From JAHEJA01 sp965657215 (GTDB taxonomy: Bacteria; Pseudomonadota; Alphaproteobacteria; Rhodobacterales; Rhodobacteraceae), in contig CBFHNR010000021.1 in the NCBI GenBank assembly GCA_965657215.1, forward strand, positions 1 through 45,549: DNA of 45,549 nucleotides. Reading direction: 5' to 3'. The stretch's first letter is position 1; each line of letters opens with the position of its first letter. Positions 43,141 through 45,549 of this stretch are shown piece by piece. Both the position numbers and the translations under genes were made by a program. Below the pieces are notes generated by a model. The model did no database searches. It worked only from the letters and a program-made list of their open reading frames with translations, and had not been told where the DNA came from.

Positions 43141-45057
43141 TTACGAACGTTTGTCGTCGCCGAGATCTTCGAAATCAGCATCCACGATATCATCATCCGC
43201 CGCAGCGTTATCGCTTGAATCAAACGCAGGCTCATCGCCGCCTTCGTCTTGGCTTGCTTTGTAAATCGCTTCACCAAGCTTCATTGCCGCTTCAGTCACG
43301 TTTTGGATGCCTGATTTAATCTTGTCCGCTTTTTCGGTTTCAAGATCGTCTTTCAAGGCTGCGATAGCCAACTCAATCGCTTCGATTGTTGTTGGGTCAA
43401 CCTTGTCAGCATGCTCTTCCATTGATTTCTCAGTGGAATGAATCAAGCTCTCTGCCTGGTTCTTCGCATCTACCAATTCGCGGCGCTCTTTATCGGCGTC
43501 GGCGTTTTCTTCGGCTTCACGTACCATGCGGTCGATATCGTCATCGGACAAACCACCAGAGGCTTGGATCGTGATGTTTTGCTCTTTGCCAGTGCCTTTG
43601 TCTTTTGCAGACACAGACACGATGCCGTTTGCGTCGATATCAAAGGTCACCTCGATCTGAGGCATGCCGCGTGGCGCTGGTGGGATGTCTTCGAGATTGA
43701 ACTGACCCAAGATTTTGTTGTCCGCCGCCATTTCGCGTTCCCCTTGGAAGACACGAATTGTGACCGCGTTTTGGTTGTCTTCAGCTGTTGAGAAGACCTG
43801 CGATTTTTTCGTTGGGATCGTTGTGTTGCGATCGATCAAGCGTGTGAAAACACCGCCCAATGTTTCGATACCCAAGGACAATGGCGTAACGTCCAAAAGA
43901 ACAACGTCCTTAACGTCACCCTGTAGAACACCCGCTTGAATAGCCGCGCCCATTGCAACAACTTCGTCAGGGTTCACACCTTTGTGTGGCTCTTTACCGA
44001 AGAATTTGGAAACCTCTTCGATAACCTTTGGCATACGTGTCATACCACCGACCAAGACGATTTCATCTATGTCTGATGTGGAGAGACCCGCATCCTTAAG
44101 CGCCGCTTGGCATGGTTTCATTGACGCTTTGATCAAATCACCAACGAGGCTTTCCAATTTCGCACGTGTGAGCTTCATCACCATGTGCAATGGTTGGCCA
44201 GTTTTGCCGTCCATAGAAATAAACGGTTGGTTGATTTCTGTCTGGTTTGCAGAAGACAATTCGATTTTTGCCTTTTCTGCCGCTTCTTTCAAACGCTGAA
44301 GCGCCATCTTGTCTTTGGTTAGGTCGACACCGTTTTCTTTTTTGAACTCATCCGCAAGATAGTTCACAATGCGCATGTCGAAATCTTCGCCACCGAGGAA
44401 TGTGTCACCGTTGGTTGATTTCACTTCGAACAAACCGTCGTCAATCTCAAGGATTGTGACGTCGAATGTCCCACCACCAAGGTCATAGACCGCGATTGTT
44501 TTTGTTTCTTTCTTGTCCAAACCATAAGCCAGCGCAGCCGCTGTTGGTTCGTTGATAATACGAAGCACTTCGAGGCCCGCGATTTTGCCGGCGTCTTTGG
44601 TCGCCTGACGCTGAGCATCGTTAAAGTACGCAGGAACAGTGATAACCGCTTGCGTGACTTCTTCGCCCAAATAAGCCTCGGCTGTTTCTTTCATTTTCTG
44701 CAAGATCAAAGCAGAAATTTGAGACGGGCTAAATTTTTCGCCACGCGCCTCAACCCACGCATCTCCATTGCCGCCATTGATGACGTTGAAGGGAAGGTTT
44801 TTCAAATCTTTGGCGAGATCCGCATCGTCAAACCGACGGCCGATCAAACGTTTCACACCGAAAACGGTGTTGTCTGGGTTTGTCACAGCTTGGCGTTTTG
44901 CTGGCTGTCCAACAAGGCGCTCGTCTTCTGTGAAGGCGACGATAGATGGCGTTGTGCGCGCACCTTCGGCATTTTCAATTACGCGAGGCTGAGATCCATC
45001 CATAATGGAAATACAGCTGTTTGTTGTTCCAAGGTCGATACCAATCACTTTGGCCAT
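43141..45057 (-). CDS. dnaK: Chaperone protein DnaK (Hsp70)
   Basis: This 638-residue Hsp70 has the ATPase domain (1-385; IGIDLGTTNS, VYDLGGGTFDVTIL, VLVGGMTRMPKV), the linker DVVLLDVTPLSLGIE, the substrate-binding beta domain (to about 505), the helical lid and an acidic tail (DIVDADFEDLGDD). It binds unfolded segments in ATP-driven cycles with DnaJ and GrpE. An RpoH-type promoter lies about 100 bases upstream of the start, and a palindrome lies in the leader. The ATG follows AGAGGGA. Confidence 0.99.
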   Translation of the reverse strand: MAKVIGIDLGTTNSCISIMDGSQPRVIENAEGARTTPSIVAFTEDERLVGQPAKRQAVTNPDNTVFGVKRLIGRRFDDADLAKDLKNLPFNVINGGNGDAWVEARGEKFSPSQISALILQKMKETAEAYLGEEVTQAVITVPAYFNDAQRQATKDAGKIAGLEVLRIINEPTAAALAYGLDKKETKTIAVYDLGGGTFDVTILEIDDGLFEVKSTNGDTFLGGEDFDMRIVNYLADEFKKENGVDLTKDKMALQRLKEAAEKAKIELSSANQTEINQPFISMDGKTGQPLHMVMKLTRAKLESLVGDLIKASMKPCQAALKDAGLSTSDIDEIVLVGGMTRMPKVIEEVSKFFGKEPHKGVNPDEVVAMGAAIQAGVLQGDVKDVVLLDVTPLSLGIETLGGVFTRLIDRNTTIPTKKSQVFSTAEDNQNAVTIRVFQGEREMAADNKILGQFNLEDIPPAPRGMPQIEVTFDIDANGIVSVSAKDKGTGKEQNITIQASGGLSDDDIDRMVREAEENADADKERRELVDAKNQAESLIHSTEKSMEEHADKVDPTTIEAIELAIAALKDDLETEKADKIKSGIQNVTEAAMKLGEAIYKASQDEGGDEPAFDSSDNAAADDDIVDADFEDLGDDKRS

Positions 45058-45128
45058 TTTTGATCCCTCTTTAGTTAAGGCGATAACACACGACGCAAAC
45101 CCGTTATGGCATCAGCGCCGCAATTCAT

Positions 45129-45144
45129 CGCGCAAAATTGCGCG
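45129..45144. promoter_or_regulatory. Palindrome in the dnaK leader
   Basis: CGCGCAA-AA-TTGCGCG is a near-perfect 16-base palindrome 9 bases downstream of the dnaK -10 box, at or just after the expected transcription start. It may act as an operator or as an RNA hairpin at the 5' end. Confidence 0.4.
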
Positions 45145-45153
45145 TCTCGGCGT

Positions 45154-45182
45154 ATATAGGCAGCCAGAAAAGCAGCTGCAAG
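45154..45182 (-). promoter_or_regulatory. RpoH (heat-shock) promoter of dnaKJ
   Basis: On the minus strand, CTTG (45182-45179), 18 bases and CCTATAT (45160-45154) match the alphaproteobacterial RpoH consensus CTTG-N17/18-CYTATNT at every defined position. Confidence 0.75.
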
Positions 45183-45382
45183 CGGTCAACGATAAAATCA
45201 TGGCTTAATTCACATGCAATTCGTTGGTTTTTTGTAAAATTAAGGCAAGAACGTTCATATTTCAGGCAAAACTCACACTTTCGAATAGAGACCCTATTCT
45301 TGTTTCCACAATAGAATTCCGCCACCCTCTAAAAGTCCCAGTGCTCGCGACGTAGTTCCTTTTGTCAAAGGAGACCATACGT

Positions 45383-45549
45383 ATGAAGCTATCAATGAAG
45401 GCCTGTCTGACGCTCGGCACACTCTTGTCGGCGACACCTAGCGCGTCTGCGACCTTTCTTGAGATTATTTCTGAATACTTTGATCCCTTGCCAGAGACCG
45501 CCGTGTCTAACCCAAATGATGCAACGACCAAAGCGCAAATTGAACTGGG
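45383..45549 (+). CDS. Exported protein of unknown function, N-terminal fragment (window edge)
   Basis: An ATG at 45383, behind AAAGGAGA, opens a frame that runs off the right edge after 55 codons. Residues 1-22 form a signal peptide (MKLSMKACLTLGTLLSATPS, then ASA), so the product is exported. The visible mature part (ATFLEIISEYFDPLPETAVS) matches no family I can name. It is divergent from dnaK, with 325 bases between the starts; apart from the dnaK promoter, the palindrome and a small GAATAG/CTATTC repeat at 45283-45299, I see nothing in that interval. Confidence 0.75.
   Translation, partial: MKLSMKACLTLGTLLSATPSASATFLEIISEYFDPLPETAVSNPNDATTKAQIEL

Overview
The window looks like a chromosomal, housekeeping-rich stretch from an alphaproteobacterium, most likely a Roseobacter-type member of the Rhodobacterales with moderate GC (near 50% by eye, not computed). 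The grounds are the gene families and gene order (rimP-nusA-ylxR-infB; ppi-argJ-mutT divergent from secA), an XdhB whose active-site residues fall on the same numbers I recall for Rhodobacter capsulatus XDH, a 41-residue zinc-free type L36, RpoH-type promoters of the alphaproteobacterial form (CTTG-N18-CCTATAT) before dnaK and clpB, and copies of a GAGTATTT/GATATTT-type intergenic element that I remember as common in this family. A run of 98 N (3330-3427) shows this is a scaffold. I see no phage, insertion sequence, CRISPR array or plasmid functions.

Layout. 1-3147: a truncated glycerophosphodiesterase gene and the disaggregase clpB, both on the minus strand, with a heat-shock promoter before clpB. 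3220-3970: a small gene fragment, the assembly gap, the 3' end of pyrF, a terminator cluster, rpmJ and tRNA-Val(GAC). 4105-12877: N-formylglutamate amidohydrolase, DNA polymerase IV, an SPFH/NfeD membrane pair, NAD synthetase and DNA polymerase III alpha. 13034-22311: a tight seven-gene operon with xanthine dehydrogenase xdhABC followed by an ATPase, two permeases and a BMP-type binding protein, read as uptake and oxidation of purines. 22366-24941: a CBS-domain protein, a DUF938 methyltransferase, an M48 lipoprotein protease and a small conserved-looking gene.

24948-26722: molybdate transporter genes modB and modC, without modA; Mo uptake is a plausible functional neighbour of the molybdenum enzyme XDH. 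26820-32269: the rimP-nusA-ylxR-infB translation/transcription operon with an intrinsic-terminator hairpin in its leader. 32361-34840 (minus): mutT, argJ and a parvulin-type isomerase. 35010-41086 (plus): secA, a polysaccharide deacetylase, a membrane-anchored periplasmic protein and a solute-binding/OmpA fusion. 41087-45057 (minus): radC and the dnaK-dnaJ heat-shock operon. 45383-end: the start of an exported protein.

No clearly new multi-gene system stands out. The most interesting items are small: an in-frame copy of the family-typical intergenic element inside xdhB, a terminator in the rimP leader, two promoter/start layouts that predict leaderless mRNAs, a three-unit 11-bp repeat downstream of dnaE, and the binding-protein/OmpA fusion with its unknown partner.
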